Source: JBDTSW01 sp963782605 (GTDB lineage Bacteria; Actinomycetota; Thermoleophilia; Solirubrobacterales; 70-9). From it: DNA of 64,000 bases. Location of the stretch: positions 1-64,000 of the forward strand of contig CAWAKK010000008.1 of NCBI GenBank assembly GCA_963782605.1, in the 5' to 3' direction. The notes below the pieces were generated by a model that saw only the letters and a program-made list of their open reading frames with translations, did no database searches and was not told where the DNA came from. Each line of letters begins with the position of its first letter. The first letter of the stretch is position 1. This document shows positions 55,742 through 64,000 of the stretch, in pieces. Both the position numbers and the translations under genes were made by a program.

Positions 55742-57230
55742 CGTGGAACCGCTGGTTCTTGCGGAGATACTCGCCGGAGCTCGAGATCCTCGGGTCGGCG
55801 TTTACGACGACCGCCGTGATGCGGTCGTAGTCACGCTCGGGCAAACGGGCGGCCAGGCGGCCGCCGTCGTCGTCCGAGATCGGGCTTGAGGTCACGGTTC
55901 CGCCCGAGGCGGTGCCCGTCCGCCCAACCAGGTCAATCCCGAAGTGCGTGCCCGGAGGCCCCGACACCAAGACCTTGAAGTCGGTCCCCAGCTTCGGTGG
56001 CACGTCGAACAGCGCATAGGACAGATGGTCGAGGGGGATCTGTTGCGTGCGGCGCGGCCTGAGCGTGCCGACCCTGTCCACGGTGGGAAGCTCATCCGCG
56101 TCGGGGAAGACCCTCGGGAGCGCCCGCCACTCCACCGTCGAGGACGCGAACCTGATGAACTCGTCGCCCAAGGCTTCGAACGGGTTGCCGCCGCCGCCGA
56201 TCGCCCTGTCGTAGGCGGCGGCTGAATGGTGGGCCGGGAAGACCTGGTCGGAGACGGCCCACGCCTCGCGGATCTCGTTGTCGCCGTAAACCGAGCTCAG
56301 GTAGTGGTTCCAGACCGCTGCTCCGTAGATCTTGAGCCCGGATGGATCGTTCTTGGTGAGCGGAACCCTTGGGGTCCGTGCGAAACTGGGAACGTAGCCG
56401 AGGTAGTCGTCGACGCTCGGGTAGACCTGCTCCTCGGCCCAGGTCGCAGTGGACTCGAACATCCAGGAATCCTGTAGCGAGTCGTAGGCGAACTGGAGCA
56501 CGTGGTTGTACTCGTGGGCCATCGTCACCTGAAGCGCCTCAGTCGCCGTGAAGCCGGGCGGATCGATGAACTCCTGCATGTCTTCGTCGAGAACCAGATA
56601 GGACTCCTTCTCCGCCACCGTCCCCTGCCCCTCATCGGGCGAGGCGTAGCCGAAGTAGTCGCCCCGGGTCTCGAGCAGATAGATGTCGGTGCGATTCATG
56701 CCACCGCCGCGAGGGCCGTCGGGAACTGGATTCCTCCAACCGAGCGTGCCGTTCTCCACATCCGCCGACCTATCTGCCGCTTCCGCGACCTCCTCGACGT
56801 AGTTCGGGATCTCGTCGCCGTTCGTGTCGGCGCTCGGCGGGGCGTCCGACGTCGTATCGACCCAGTGAACGCAGAAATTGGTGTCGCAAAGCGGCGATTC
56901 GTCGGCCTCGGGCGCCCTGAAGCCGTCGCCATAGCGATCAGCGCGCCCATCATCGGGACGCGTGAGAATCGAGCGGGCCACCCGCCGCTCGCGACGATCG
57001 AGCGCGGGCGCGGAGCGGGCGAGCTCGGCGAGGACGGGGGTCAGCTCACGGGTCGGCCGGGCTGGCGCCGGGCCTTGGAAGAGCTCGAGGGCCTCCTCGA
57101 GCGTCGCCTCGGCCTGAATCTCGGCTGCCTCACCGGGCTCCTGAGCCGTTGCGCCGGCCGGCACCAGCGCCAGCAGGAGCGCGGCTGTGGCAGCGCAGCC
57201 GGATCGCCTCCAGGTCATCTCACCCCCCAT
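55722..57230 (-). CDS. Secreted zinc metalloprotease-like protein (MXAN_6640 type)
   Basis: 502 residues with a signal peptide (AATAALLLALVPAGATAQ). The zinc motif is MAHEYNHVLQFAYD (HExxH), followed by FESTATWAEEQVYP with a candidate third ligand Glu. A Ca-like loop precedes it (SADTNGDEIPNYVEEVAEA), common in secreted proteins. The family is described from Myxococcus-type genomes; the substrate is unknown. It is the second exported protease in the window and is unrelated to the first. Confidence 0.82.
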   Translation of the reverse strand: MGGEMTWRRSGCAATAALLLALVPAGATAQEPGEAAEIQAEATLEEALELFQGPAPARPTRELTPVLAELARSAPALDRRERRVARSILTRPDDGRADRYGDGFRAPEADESPLCDTNFCVHWVDTTSDAPPSADTNGDEIPNYVEEVAEAADRSADVENGTLGWRNPVPDGPRGGGMNRTDIYLLETRGDYFGYASPDEGQGTVAEKESYLVLDEDMQEFIDPPGFTATEALQVTMAHEYNHVLQFAYDSLQDSWMFESTATWAEEQVYPSVDDYLGYVPSFARTPRVPLTKNDPSGLKIYGAAVWNHYLSSVYGDNEIREAWAVSDQVFPAHHSAAAYDRAIGGGGNPFEALGDEFIRFASSTVEWRALPRVFPDADELPTVDRVGTLRPRRTQQIPLDHLSYALFDVPPKLGTDFKVLVSGPPGTHFGIDLVGRTGTASGGTVTSSPISDDDGGRLAARLPERDYDRITAVVVNADPRISSSGEYLRKNQRFHVKLLPR

Positions 57231-57313
57231 TGAGATTGGAAAGATAGGGCTTGAGCAAGCGATGTGCGGCCACCAGACGAGGATTGAGCCTGAGCGGCAG
57301 CGATACTTGGGCG

Positions 57314-59041
57314 ATGGCCGAACCCACGCAGACGTTGCGGATCGCGCTCGCCCAGGTCAACACGACGGTCGGCGACATCGATGGCAACGCTCGCCGTGTG
57401 ACCCAATGGACCAACCGAGCTCGGGAAACGGGGGCGCAGCTCGTCGTCTTCCCCGAGCTCACGGTGACCGGCTACCCGGCCGAGGACCTCTGGCTCCGGC
57501 GCCATTTCCTCGAGGCTGCCTCCCGCGCGGTTCATGAGGCGGCCTCAGAGATCGAGGGGATCGTGGCCCTGGTGGGCTTCGCGGAGGCCGACTCGGCCGT
57601 TCGGAACGCCTGCGCGGTGATCGCCGATGGCGCCGTCCAAGCCGTCTACCGCAAGCTCTTGCTCCCCAACTACGGCGTCTTCGACGAGCGGCGCTACTTC
57701 GAGCCCGGCGACGGGCCGGCGCTGATCGATCTGAACGGGATCCTGGTCGGCCTCACGATCTGCGAGGACATCTGGTTTCCTGGGCCGCCGGCATCGGTGG
57801 AGGCGCTCGCCGGGGCGAGCCTGATCGTCAACCCATCCGCCTCCCCCTACCACCGCGGCAAAGGGGCTTTCCGCGAGGGGATGCTGGCCGATCGTGCTGC
57901 CGAGACGGGAGCGGCGTTTGCACTCTGCAACCTCGTCGGCGGCCAGGACGAGCTGGTGTTCGACGGCCACAGCCTCGTCGTGTCGGGATCGGGGAGGCTC
58001 GTGGCCCGCGGCGCGCAGTTCGAGGAGGACCTGGTCGTCTGCGACCTGGAGCTGCCCCTGGCGGCGGCCTCGGCGCCGGACGCGGGGCTCGAGACGCTTG
58101 CGGGCGGACCGCACGCCCCGGTCGTGGCCACGCTGCGCACGCCGGCGACGCACACGGACCTGCCAGCGCAGGAACCGGTGGACCTACTCGATGCCGATGC
58201 CGAGATCTACAAGGCCCTCGTGGTTGGCCTTCGCGACTACGTCACCAAGAACGGGTTCGATCGCGTGCTGGTGGCGCTCTCGGGAGGAATCGACTCGGCG
58301 CTGGTTGCCCTGGTGGCGGCCGACGCGCTTGGCGGCGAGCGGCTCTCGTGCGTGGTCATGCCCTCCCCCCACTCAAGCGACGAGACCCAGGCGGACGCCC
58401 GCGCGATTACCGCGAACCTCGGGGCCGAGTTGATCGAGATCCCGATCGAGACGGCGATGGGCGCATACGAGGAGATGCTCACGGGGAGTGGTTCGGGCAG
58501 CGAGACGCTCGACCTGGCGGCGGAGAACATCCAGGCTCGGATTCGCGGCAACCTGATCATGGCCATCTCCAATCGCAGTGGATGGCTCGTGCTGACGACT
58601 GGTAACAAGAGCGAGCTCTCCGTCGGTTACGCGACGCTCTATGGCGACATGGCCGGCGGGTTCGCCGTCCTGAAGGACGTCCCGAAGACGCTCGTCTACC
58701 GGCTGGTGCGCCATCGCAACCAGGTGGCGGCCGAGGAGCTCGTCCCGGTCTCGGTGATCGAGCGTGCGCCATCCGCAGAGCTGCGTCCCGACCAGCGCGA
58801 CGAGGACTCGCTCCCGCCGTACGAGGTCCTTGACCGGATCCTCGAGGCGTACGTCGAGGACTACCGGGGCCGCGAGGAGATCGTGGGCGACGGGCTTCCG
58901 GCTGCGGTTGTCGACCAGGTGATCGCGATGGTCGACCGCGCGGAGTACAAGCGGCGCCAGGCGCCTCCAGGGATCAAGATCACGCCGCGCGCATTCGGCC
59001 GCGACCGGCGGATGCCGATCACAAATCGATTTCGCGGCTAG
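57314..59041 (+). CDS. nadE: Glutamine-dependent NAD+ synthetase
   Basis: Last step of NAD synthesis. 575 residues: an N-terminal nitrilase-type glutaminase domain (FPELTVTGYPAEDLW with the Glu; nucleophile Cys in LTICEDIWFPG) and a C-terminal ATP pyrophosphatase domain (VALSGGIDSALVALV, TTGNKSELSVGYATLYGDMAGG). ATG at 57314 matches the family start. It is clean and complete. Confidence 0.96.
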   Translation: MAEPTQTLRIALAQVNTTVGDIDGNARRVTQWTNRARETGAQLVVFPELTVTGYPAEDLWLRRHFLEAASRAVHEAASEIEGIVALVGFAEADSAVRNACAVIADGAVQAVYRKLLLPNYGVFDERRYFEPGDGPALIDLNGILVGLTICEDIWFPGPPASVEALAGASLIVNPSASPYHRGKGAFREGMLADRAAETGAAFALCNLVGGQDELVFDGHSLVVSGSGRLVARGAQFEEDLVVCDLELPLAAASAPDAGLETLAGGPHAPVVATLRTPATHTDLPAQEPVDLLDADAEIYKALVVGLRDYVTKNGFDRVLVALSGGIDSALVALVAADALGGERLSCVVMPSPHSSDETQADARAITANLGAELIEIPIETAMGAYEEMLTGSGSGSETLDLAAENIQARIRGNLIMAISNRSGWLVLTTGNKSELSVGYATLYGDMAGGFAVLKDVPKTLVYRLVRHRNQVAAEELVPVSVIERAPSAELRPDQRDEDSLPPYEVLDRILEAYVEDYRGREEIVGDGLPAAVVDQVIAMVDRAEYKRRQAPPGIKITPRAFGRDRRMPITNRFRG

Positions 59042-59499
59042 CTCGACTTCACACCGAGGACAGGCCGGTCGCCCACCCAGTAGCGAGGTCCGGGGCCGAA
59101 CCGAGCAGCGCGATCGCCCGGATTCGCCAGCTGACAGTGCTCGAGCGAGAGACAGCCACACCCGATGCACTCGGTGAGCCCCGCCCTCAAGCGCTCGAGC
59201 TCGGAGATGCGGTCGTCGATCCGGGCGGTCCAGCTCGCCGAGAGCCGGGCCCAGTCGCGCCGGTTCGGCGCGCGATCGGGCGGCAGCTTTGAGAGCTCGT
59301 TCCCAATCTCCTCGAGCGTCAGCCCGATCCGCTGGGCGAAGACGATGAACGCGATGCGCCGCAGCACCGGCCTCGGAAACCGCCTGTGGCCGGAGCCCGC
59401 GCGCTCCGAGCTGATCAGGCGACGCTCCTCGTAGTAGCGAAGCGCCGAGGCCGCGACGCCGCTGCGCCTTGACACCTCGCTGATCGTCATCAGCTCCAC
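59038..59499 (-). CDS. soxR: Redox-sensing MerR-family regulator SoxR
   Basis: 153 residues: MerR winged helix (TISEVSRRSGVAASALRYYE), dimerisation helix, and the [2Fe-2S] cysteines in CIGCGCLSLEHC (CxxCxCxxxxxC). SoxR is activated by oxidation of this cluster by redox-cycling compounds. It diverges from a small luciferase-like gene across a spacer holding a good SoxR-type dyad, so both genes may be its targets. The stop overlaps the nadE end by four bases. Confidence 0.95.
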   Translation of the reverse strand: MELMTISEVSRRSGVAASALRYYEERRLISSERAGSGHRRFPRPVLRRIAFIVFAQRIGLTLEEIGNELSKLPPDRAPNRRDWARLSASWTARIDDRISELERLRAGLTECIGCGCLSLEHCQLANPGDRAARFGPGPRYWVGDRPVLGVKSS

Positions 59500-59529
59500 G
59501 CCCGAAGAAAAGCATGATCCAGGCTTGAC

Positions 59530-59545
59530 TTCAAGCTCACTTGAA
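59530..59545. promoter_or_regulatory. SoxR-type operator in the soxR divergent promoter
   Basis: Dyad ttcaag-ctca-cttgaa, close to the SoxR consensus half-sites (CAAG/CTTG). It overlaps a plus-strand ttgact -35-like element, as expected for MerR-type promoters with an elongated spacer. It lies 47 bases ahead of the luciferase-like gene and 31 bases from soxR. Confidence 0.75.
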
Positions 59546-59591
59546 CTTGTACCGTGCGTAAGCGATCGATATTCGAGACCGAGGAGCAGCC

Positions 59592-59936
59592 ATGATCGAG
59601 ACCAAGCCCGCGGCCGAGCGAATCACCGACGAGGTCACTTCGTGGCCCGGGGTCAGCATCGGCAAGAACGCTCGTGGCGGTGAGGCCTTTGTGGTCGGGC
59701 GCAGGGAGATCGGTCATCTGCACGGCGATAACGCACTGCACACGGGCTTTCCGAAGGACATCTGGACCGAGCTAAAGGCAGAGGGGCGTATCACCGACCA
59801 TCCGGTCTTCCCCGGCAAGCCGGGACCGGCAGCCCGCGCTCTTCGAAGCGAGGAGGATGTCGACGACGCGATCGCGCTGCTGCGGATGAACTACGACCGC
59901 GTGATCGAGCGCTACGGGCTGCCGGACTCAGACTGA
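59592..59936 (+). CDS. Luciferase-family (DUF5519) small protein
   Basis: 114 residues: VTSWPGVSIGKNARGGEAFVV, GRREIGHLHGDNALHTGFPK and a C-terminal RSEEDVDDAIALLRMNYDR. This matches the DUF5519 'luciferase domain' family named after a fungal protein; actual function in bacteria is unknown. It lies behind a SoxR-type operator, so induction by redox stress is an inference. Confidence 0.75.
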   Translation: MIETKPAAERITDEVTSWPGVSIGKNARGGEAFVVGRREIGHLHGDNALHTGFPKDIWTELKAEGRITDHPVFPGKPGPAARALRSEEDVDDAIALLRMNYDRVIERYGLPDSD

Positions 59937-59947
59937 ACAATTGCGCG

Positions 59948-60136
59948 TCAATCCGGGCGGCGGCTGGTGAGGTGCCAGCCCTGGCAGAGCGGGCACTCAT
60001 AGATCCCTAGCACTCGCCCCTCCATGCGGGCGCGGTAAGCGGCATCGTCGGCCTCGCGCTCGCTCTCGAACCGGCGCTTTCGCCGACAGGCCTGCAGCGC
60101 GTTGGCGGCGCCGATTCGCAGCTCGTCGTCCATCAC
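59948..60136 (-). CDS. Small protein with CxxC zinc-knuckle-like end
   Basis: 62 residues, basic and helical, ending GIYECPLCQGWHLTSRRPD. The CPLC pair plus the nearby His and an upstream Cys (ALQACRRKRRF) could bind one metal. The pattern resembles small phage or plasmid zinc-knuckle proteins. It starts with GTG-ATG overlapping the thioesterase stop, so it is coupled to that gene. Function unknown. Confidence 0.65.
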   Translation of the reverse strand: MMDDELRIGAANALQACRRKRRFESEREADDAAYRARMEGRVLGIYECPLCQGWHLTSRRPD

Positions 60137-60552
60137 CCCTCACGCACCGGCCGCACCGCGATCGTCATGCGCGAGATCGCGCAGATCCGCCCGTCGGAGT
60201 CGGTCATATCGACGTCCCAAACCCATGTGGTCCGGCCGCGCTGGCGCGGTGTCGCATGCGCGGTGATGTGACCGTCCGAGACGGGTCGCAGAAAGGTCGT
60301 GTGGTTCGCCTGGCCCATCGCGATCTTGTCCTCGTCGCGGACCGCCAGCCACGTGCCCCGCGAGGTGATCGTCTCCGCAAGCGAGGCGAAGACGCCACCG
60401 TGGACGATCCCGAAGGGCTGGCGCAGATCGTCGGTAACGGCGATGCGACCGCGGGCATCCCCTTCCGGCGCCTCGAGGGTCTCGATTCCGATCAACTCCG
60501 CGAAGCCGTCAGCGCCAGTGTTTCGGTTCGTTCCCTCGCTCACCGGCGCCAC
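60133..60552 (-). CDS. Hotdog-fold thioesterase, PaaI/YdiI type
   Basis: 139-residue acyl-CoA thioesterase with the active-site segment PFGIVHGGVFASLAETITSRG and NHTTFLRPVSDGHITAHA. The likely catalytic acidic residue lies in the helix after HGG. Aryl- or polyketide-type CoA esters are typical substrates of the family. It is the first gene of a two-gene minus-strand operon. Confidence 0.9.
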   Translation of the reverse strand: MAPVSEGTNRNTGADGFAELIGIETLEAPEGDARGRIAVTDDLRQPFGIVHGGVFASLAETITSRGTWLAVRDEDKIAMGQANHTTFLRPVSDGHITAHATPRQRGRTTWVWDVDMTDSDGRICAISRMTIAVRPVREG

Positions 60553-60618
60553 CGAGCCAGCCTAGCCGTCCGCGGACCTGAGCCACGCTTTACCCGCAAA
60601 CCGTAGGCTTCTGCGCTC

Positions 60619-61668
60619 ATGGCCCTGTCCGCCGACGCTCAGGCCCTGCTCGAGCTGCTGCTCGCGAGAGGCCAGACATATGCCGACATCGGCTCGCTCC
60701 TCGAGCGCTCTGAATCCGAGGTGCGCCAGCGGGCCCGCGCCGCTCTGACCGAGCTGGGTGGCACCGACCCCGACCGCAACGTGGCCCTCACCGACTGGAT
60801 CCTGGGACAGGCCGACCCGATCGATCGGGCCGACGCGGCCCGCCACGTCCGCGAGGACGCCGCTGACCACGAACTCGCGGCGTCGCTGATCTCCTCGCTG
60901 CGTGAGCTCGCTCCCGGCGCCGAGTTTCCCAAGCTCCCCGGCGAGCCGAGCCAGGGCCGCTTCCGGCGCCGCGGCATCCGGGCCGACGCCGATGTGACGC
61001 CTCCGGTCCCCGCGGCACCGAAGCCCCCTCGTGGTCGCCACTCTTTCACGTCCCTTGATCCGCGCCAGACCCGCTTGATGTTCGCCCTCGGGGGCGCCGC
61101 CATCCTGCTGGTGCTCGTCGTCCTCGCCATCGCCGGCGTCTTCGAGGGTGAGGAGGATTCCCCCTCAGAGCCCGTCGCGAGCACCACCTCGACCACCGCC
61201 GATTCAAGCGCCAACGGCACCCAGGTGACCGAGAACACCGCCTCGATCCCGCTGGAGCCCGTGGGTGGCGGCGACGCGTCGGGGGCGGTCACCCTCGGGC
61301 TCACCTCGGGACAGCAGGGCTTCGTCGAGCTCGAGGCAGAGAACCTGCAGCCGGCCCCGAACGGGTCCACCTACTACGTGTGGTTCATGCAGGACGAAAC
61401 CACCGGTTATCCCTATCAGCCGCTCGCGGTAGAGGGCTCACAGACGACGAGCGAGCGCTTCGTGCTGCCGAACGAGGCGCTCAGCGTTGTGCTCTCCGCT
61501 CGCTCGATCGATGTCTGGATCTCGCCGCTTGACGAGTTGCGCAAGCGGATCCCCCAGGCGCTTGCGGACTCCACGGTCGTCGAGATTCCCGGCGAGCGGG
61601 TGCTCTCGGCTCCCGTCCAGCGCGCCGTCGAGGCCGCTCAGGGTGGCGGTGCCGAGGGCGACGGCTAG
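60619..61668 (+). CDS. Anti-sigma-K-like membrane protein with N-terminal HTH
   Basis: 349 residues. The N-terminus resembles a sigma region 4 helix-turn-helix (ARGQTYADIGSLLERSESEV), followed by a helical part, a Pro-rich segment, one membrane helix (LMFALGGAAILLVLVVLAIAGVF), a Ser/Thr linker and an external beta domain like that of RskA (GSTYYVWFMQDETTGYPYQPL). This is the layout of a membrane anti-sigma factor with its own DNA-binding-like domain inside. No ECF sigma gene is next to it. ATG at 60619. Confidence 0.75.
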   Translation: MALSADAQALLELLLARGQTYADIGSLLERSESEVRQRARAALTELGGTDPDRNVALTDWILGQADPIDRADAARHVREDAADHELAASLISSLRELAPGAEFPKLPGEPSQGRFRRRGIRADADVTPPVPAAPKPPRGRHSFTSLDPRQTRLMFALGGAAILLVLVVLAIAGVFEGEEDSPSEPVASTTSTTADSSANGTQVTENTASIPLEPVGGGDASGAVTLGLTSGQQGFVELEAENLQPAPNGSTYYVWFMQDETTGYPYQPLAVEGSQTTSERFVLPNEALSVVLSARSIDVWISPLDELRKRIPQALADSTVVEIPGERVLSAPVQRAVEAAQGGGAEGDG

Positions 61669-63293
61669 CTCGGGATGAGCTTGCCGGGATTCATGACCCC
61701 ACCGGGATCCAGCCGCGACTTCACCGCCCGCAGTGCCTCGATGCCGACCTCCCCCACCTCGGCCTTCATGTAGGGCGCGTGATCACGGCCGACCGCGTGA
61801 TGGTGCGTGATCGTGCCACCGTTGGCGACGATCGCATCACAGGCAGCGGCTTTCACCTCGGCCCACTGTTCCAGCTCCGCCCCGGGTCTCGCGGGCGCGA
61901 TGAAGGTGAAGTAAAGCGAGGCGCCGTCGCGATAGGCGTGGGAGAGGTGGCACATGACGAGCGATCCCGCTCCCCCGCGCTCGAGTGCGCCCCGGATGGC
62001 TCCGCCCACTGCCTCATAGAGCGATCCGAGCGCTGACCACTCATGCGCCGACTCCAGCGTGTCGACGAAGTAACCAAGGTCGAGCAGAGCCTCCCGCAGG
62101 TACGGGCCCTCGAACCGACTCCGAAGCCACGCGCGCCCCGGTTCCTGCCCCAGCGAGACGGCACCGGAGGAGCGCAGGACCCTCGTCGAGACGACGCGAC
62201 GCCGCTCGACTGCCTCCGACGTTCCCTCCCAGCCACAGATGACCAGGCCGCCCGCGCGGCGGCGGCGCAGGCCGAGATAGGCGTCGAGTGCCCGCCGGCG
62301 GCCGCCCGAGACATCCGCCAGCCCCAGCGAGGTACGGGTCTCGGCCTCGTCGGAGAGCCTCACGACATCCGGCAGGCAGTCCGACTGAGCGAGCTCCCGC
62401 ACTGCCTCGCAGCCCTCCTGAAAGCCCGCGGCGACCCACGCCTCGTAGCGGCGCTGAGTGGGGGCGGGACGAACCCTCACCCCAACCTCGGTGATCACGC
62501 CCAGCGTGCCCTCCGACCCAACGGCGAGCTCGCGCAACGGCGGTCCCGCGGCCGTGTGGGGAATGTCGAGGGTCGCGAGCTCTCCCGCCGGCGTCGCCAT
62601 TCGCAGCGAGCTCACCATCTCGTCGAAGCGCCCGTAGCCGCTGGAGGCCTGGCCGGCCGAGCGCGTCGCTGCGAAGCCGCCAATGGTGGCGTACTCGAAC
62701 GACTGCGGGAAGTGCCCGAGCGTAAGGCCGCTCTCGCTGAGCGCCCGCTCGGCCTCGGGGCCGCGCAGGCCGGGGCCGAGCTTCGTCGTCAGCGAGCGCT
62801 CGTCGATGGACACGGCACGAAGGCGTCGCAAGTCGAGGGCAATCAGGCGCTCGAGGCCCGCACGGATCGGCTCGACGCCGCCGACCACGCTGGTGCCGCC
62901 GCCGAAGGGGACCACCGCGACGCGCTCCGCGGTGCACACCTCGAGCGCGCGCAGGACCTGCTCGGGCGTTCCGGGAAGCACGACGGCATCGGGCGCACCC
63001 TCAAGCCTGCCGGTGCGCAGACGGATCAGGTCCGGGTAGCCCTGCCCCGTCGCGCGGCGGATCCGGTGCTCGCGCCCGGTGAGGATCGCATGCGCCCCAA
63101 GGGCCGCCTCCAGCGCCTCGGGGAGTCGCTGCGGCTCCGGCAGCCCGACCTCCTCGAGCTGGACCCGCTCGGTGGGTGCTGCCGGCCCCACGACCTCCTC
63201 CAGCATCGCTCTCGCTTCCGGACCCAGCTCGGCGGATCGCGCGGGATCGCCCCACCCCCACCAGCGTGTGATCGGTGCCGTGGGCTCGCTCAC
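61665..63293 (-). CDS. FAD-binding oxidase, alkyldihydroxyacetonephosphate synthase-like
   Basis: 542-residue VAO/PCMH flavoprotein: RTGRLEGAPDAVVLPGTPEQV and VVPFGGGTSVVGGVEP (FAD domain), LGVITEVGVRVRP, and the C-terminal TITHHHAVGRDHAPYMKAEVG with the paired histidines of the ADPS group. ADPS swaps an acyl for an alkyl chain in ether-lipid synthesis; bacterial homologues often have other roles. Its GTG overlaps the stop of the SRPBCC gene, so the two are coupled. Confidence 0.88.
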   Translation of the reverse strand: MSEPTAPITRWWGWGDPARSAELGPEARAMLEEVVGPAAPTERVQLEEVGLPEPQRLPEALEAALGAHAILTGREHRIRRATGQGYPDLIRLRTGRLEGAPDAVVLPGTPEQVLRALEVCTAERVAVVPFGGGTSVVGGVEPIRAGLERLIALDLRRLRAVSIDERSLTTKLGPGLRGPEAERALSESGLTLGHFPQSFEYATIGGFAATRSAGQASSGYGRFDEMVSSLRMATPAGELATLDIPHTAAGPPLRELAVGSEGTLGVITEVGVRVRPAPTQRRYEAWVAAGFQEGCEAVRELAQSDCLPDVVRLSDEAETRTSLGLADVSGGRRRALDAYLGLRRRRAGGLVICGWEGTSEAVERRRVVSTRVLRSSGAVSLGQEPGRAWLRSRFEGPYLREALLDLGYFVDTLESAHEWSALGSLYEAVGGAIRGALERGGAGSLVMCHLSHAYRDGASLYFTFIAPARPGAELEQWAEVKAAACDAIVANGGTITHHHAVGRDHAPYMKAEVGEVGIEALRAVKSRLDPGGVMNPGKLIPS

Positions 63294-63727
63294 GGGCCCA
63301 CCAATGCATGATCGAGGTTCTCCAGGGCCTCGTCGAGACGCTTCCCGGCAGCGGTTCGCATCAGCGGTGAGCCGAGCCGAGAGAGCCCCCGCAGGCGCTC
63401 CTCGCTTCGGACCGTGACGCGCGTCGCCGTGTCGTTTTGCTCGCCGTCGAGGCGGATCTCGACGGTGGCCGAGCGCAGGATTCGCTCGAAGGGCGAATCG
63501 GTGAGCTCCTGTTCCCAGGCGAAGACGTTCGTCTCAGAGGCTCTCGTTCGCCGGTAGTCGCCGCGCACGCGCGTGCCACTCTCCGTACCGAGCATCTTGG
63601 TCCATCCCTCGACCTCGCCGTCGGCTTCGCGCACATCCTCGACTCGCACCGTGTTGGGCCACCACCGAGGCAGATGGTGCGGATCGGCGACGACCTCCCA
63701 GACGCGCTGGGGTGGCGCCTGGATCAC
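63290..63727 (-). CDS. SRPBCC (START-like) family protein
   Basis: 145-residue ligand-binding fold: QAPPQRVWEVVADPHHLPRWWP is the classic start of polyketide-cyclase/SRPBCC proteins. It may bind or modify a hydrophobic molecule, perhaps linked to the adjoining FAD oxidase, but the ligand is unknown. The GTG at 63727 is the only start after an upstream in-frame stop; the strand before QAPPQRV is short. Confidence 0.85.
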   Translation of the reverse strand: MIQAPPQRVWEVVADPHHLPRWWPNTVRVEDVREADGEVEGWTKMLGTESGTRVRGDYRRTRASETNVFAWEQELTDSPFERILRSATVEIRLDGEQNDTATRVTVRSEERLRGLSRLGSPLMRTAAGKRLDEALENLDHALVGP

Positions 63728-63763
63728 GCGTGAGCGGCTGATCCGCGGCAGCTCCGCTGACCT

Positions 63764-64000
63764 CTATTCCCCGGTCAGGCGCCGCAGATCCCGTACGAGC
63801 AGAAGATGCTTGAGGTGACCGCAAATTCCGGCGAGGCTCTCCAGGTTCTCCACGGCCTCGCGGCGCCGCGCCTGACTGCGCGAGCGTAGGGAGGCGGCGA
63901 CGATCTGTTCGAGCAGGGCGGCCTCGCGGTCGGCTGAGCTGCGAAAGACGCGCAGGTTGCGGCCCGCCACACCAAAGCGCGACAGCTCGGCTGCGGCGCG
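63764..64000 (-). CDS. C-terminal end of an unrecognised protein, running off the window
   Basis: The last 78 residues of a gene that starts beyond the window edge (ELSRFGVAGRNLRVFRSSAD ... HLKHLLLVRDLRRLTGE). It is helical and Arg/Leu rich with no motif I recognise. It ends 36 bases ahead of the SRPBCC gene on the same strand, so it may be the upstream member of that operon. Confidence 0.6.
   Translation of the reverse strand, partial: RAAAELSRFGVAGRNLRVFRSSADREAALLEQIVAASLRSRSQARRREAVENLESLAGICGHLKHLLLVRDLRRLTGE

Noticed and set aside
63775..63975. Alternative 66-codon frame at the right edge
   Set aside because: It overlaps the better frame that runs in from outside the window; its composition (Ser/Arg/Ala/Cys) is typical of a shadow frame.
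1..64000. CRISPR array, toxin-antitoxin pair, retron or other defence system
   Set aside because: No spaced direct repeats, Cas, reverse transcriptase, restriction or defence-type proteins were seen in either half.

Overview
The window is a join of two unrelated genomes. Bases 1 to about 12,030 read as an alphaproteobacterium of the Bradyrhizobium/Xanthobacteraceae kind: AcrB-type RND pump, cytochrome c' and di-haem cytochrome c, EamA exporter, metallo-beta-lactamase-fold hydrolase, stand-alone Lrp/AsnC sensor domain, ADP-forming acyl-CoA synthetase, a conserved unknown protein and a copper amine oxidase. From about 12,035 to the end the genes read as a high-GC actinobacterium, most likely class Thermoleophilia (Solirubrobacterales-like). 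This assignment is by protein character and gene order, not by a database search. At the boundary a minus-strand amine oxidase and a plus-strand amidase both lose their N-termini head to head within about 10 bases, with no mobile element, so an assembly or ligation chimera is the simplest explanation.

The first 9 kb carries at least 28 single-base frameshifts, mostly +1 insertions. They fall in genes whose combined frames still give full-length proteins, so they look like uncorrected sequencing errors rather than gene decay. The next 3 kb of the same side is clean. In the actinobacterial 52 kb I find only two frameshifts, one in recA (a C-run) and one in a methyltransferase.

Actinobacterial layout: amidase remnant, dapA and RNase J (12-15.7 kb); secreted M36-like protease; OmpR-type two-component pair; ftsK; rodZ-like, cinA, thpR, recA, recX; RNase Y, membrane cytochrome c, miaB, miaA and a DapF homologue (27-32.5 kb); DapL-like aminotransferase, Rid protein, secreted GH114-like protein, hflX, dut; a minus-strand operon of lipid kinase, murT, methyltransferase and gatD (37.7-41.5 kb); lipoprotein cyclophilin, hydrolase and small conserved proteins; an RsbW-like tandem protein facing a SigB/F-type sigma factor (44.5-46.1 kb); YqgE, thioredoxin-TPR protein and CcdA; wax ester synthase; a PII-Amt pair; potassium channel, GNAT and GH3 genes; a secreted protease, NAD synthetase, SoxR and its operator; thioesterase, an anti-sigma-like membrane protein and an FAD oxidase.

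Themes on the actinobacterial side are diaminopimelate and peptidoglycan synthesis (dapA, dapL, dapF-like, murT/gatD), DNA repair and RNA processing (recA/recX, RNases J and Y, miaA/miaB), and nitrogen sensing (PII-Amt). I found no CRISPR array, prophage, insertion sequence, rRNA or tRNA. The observations most worth following are a DapF homologue with serine at both catalytic cysteine positions, a PII lacking the modifiable T-loop tyrosine next to an Amt with glutamate in place of the first pore histidine, and a methyltransferase inserted between murT and gatD.
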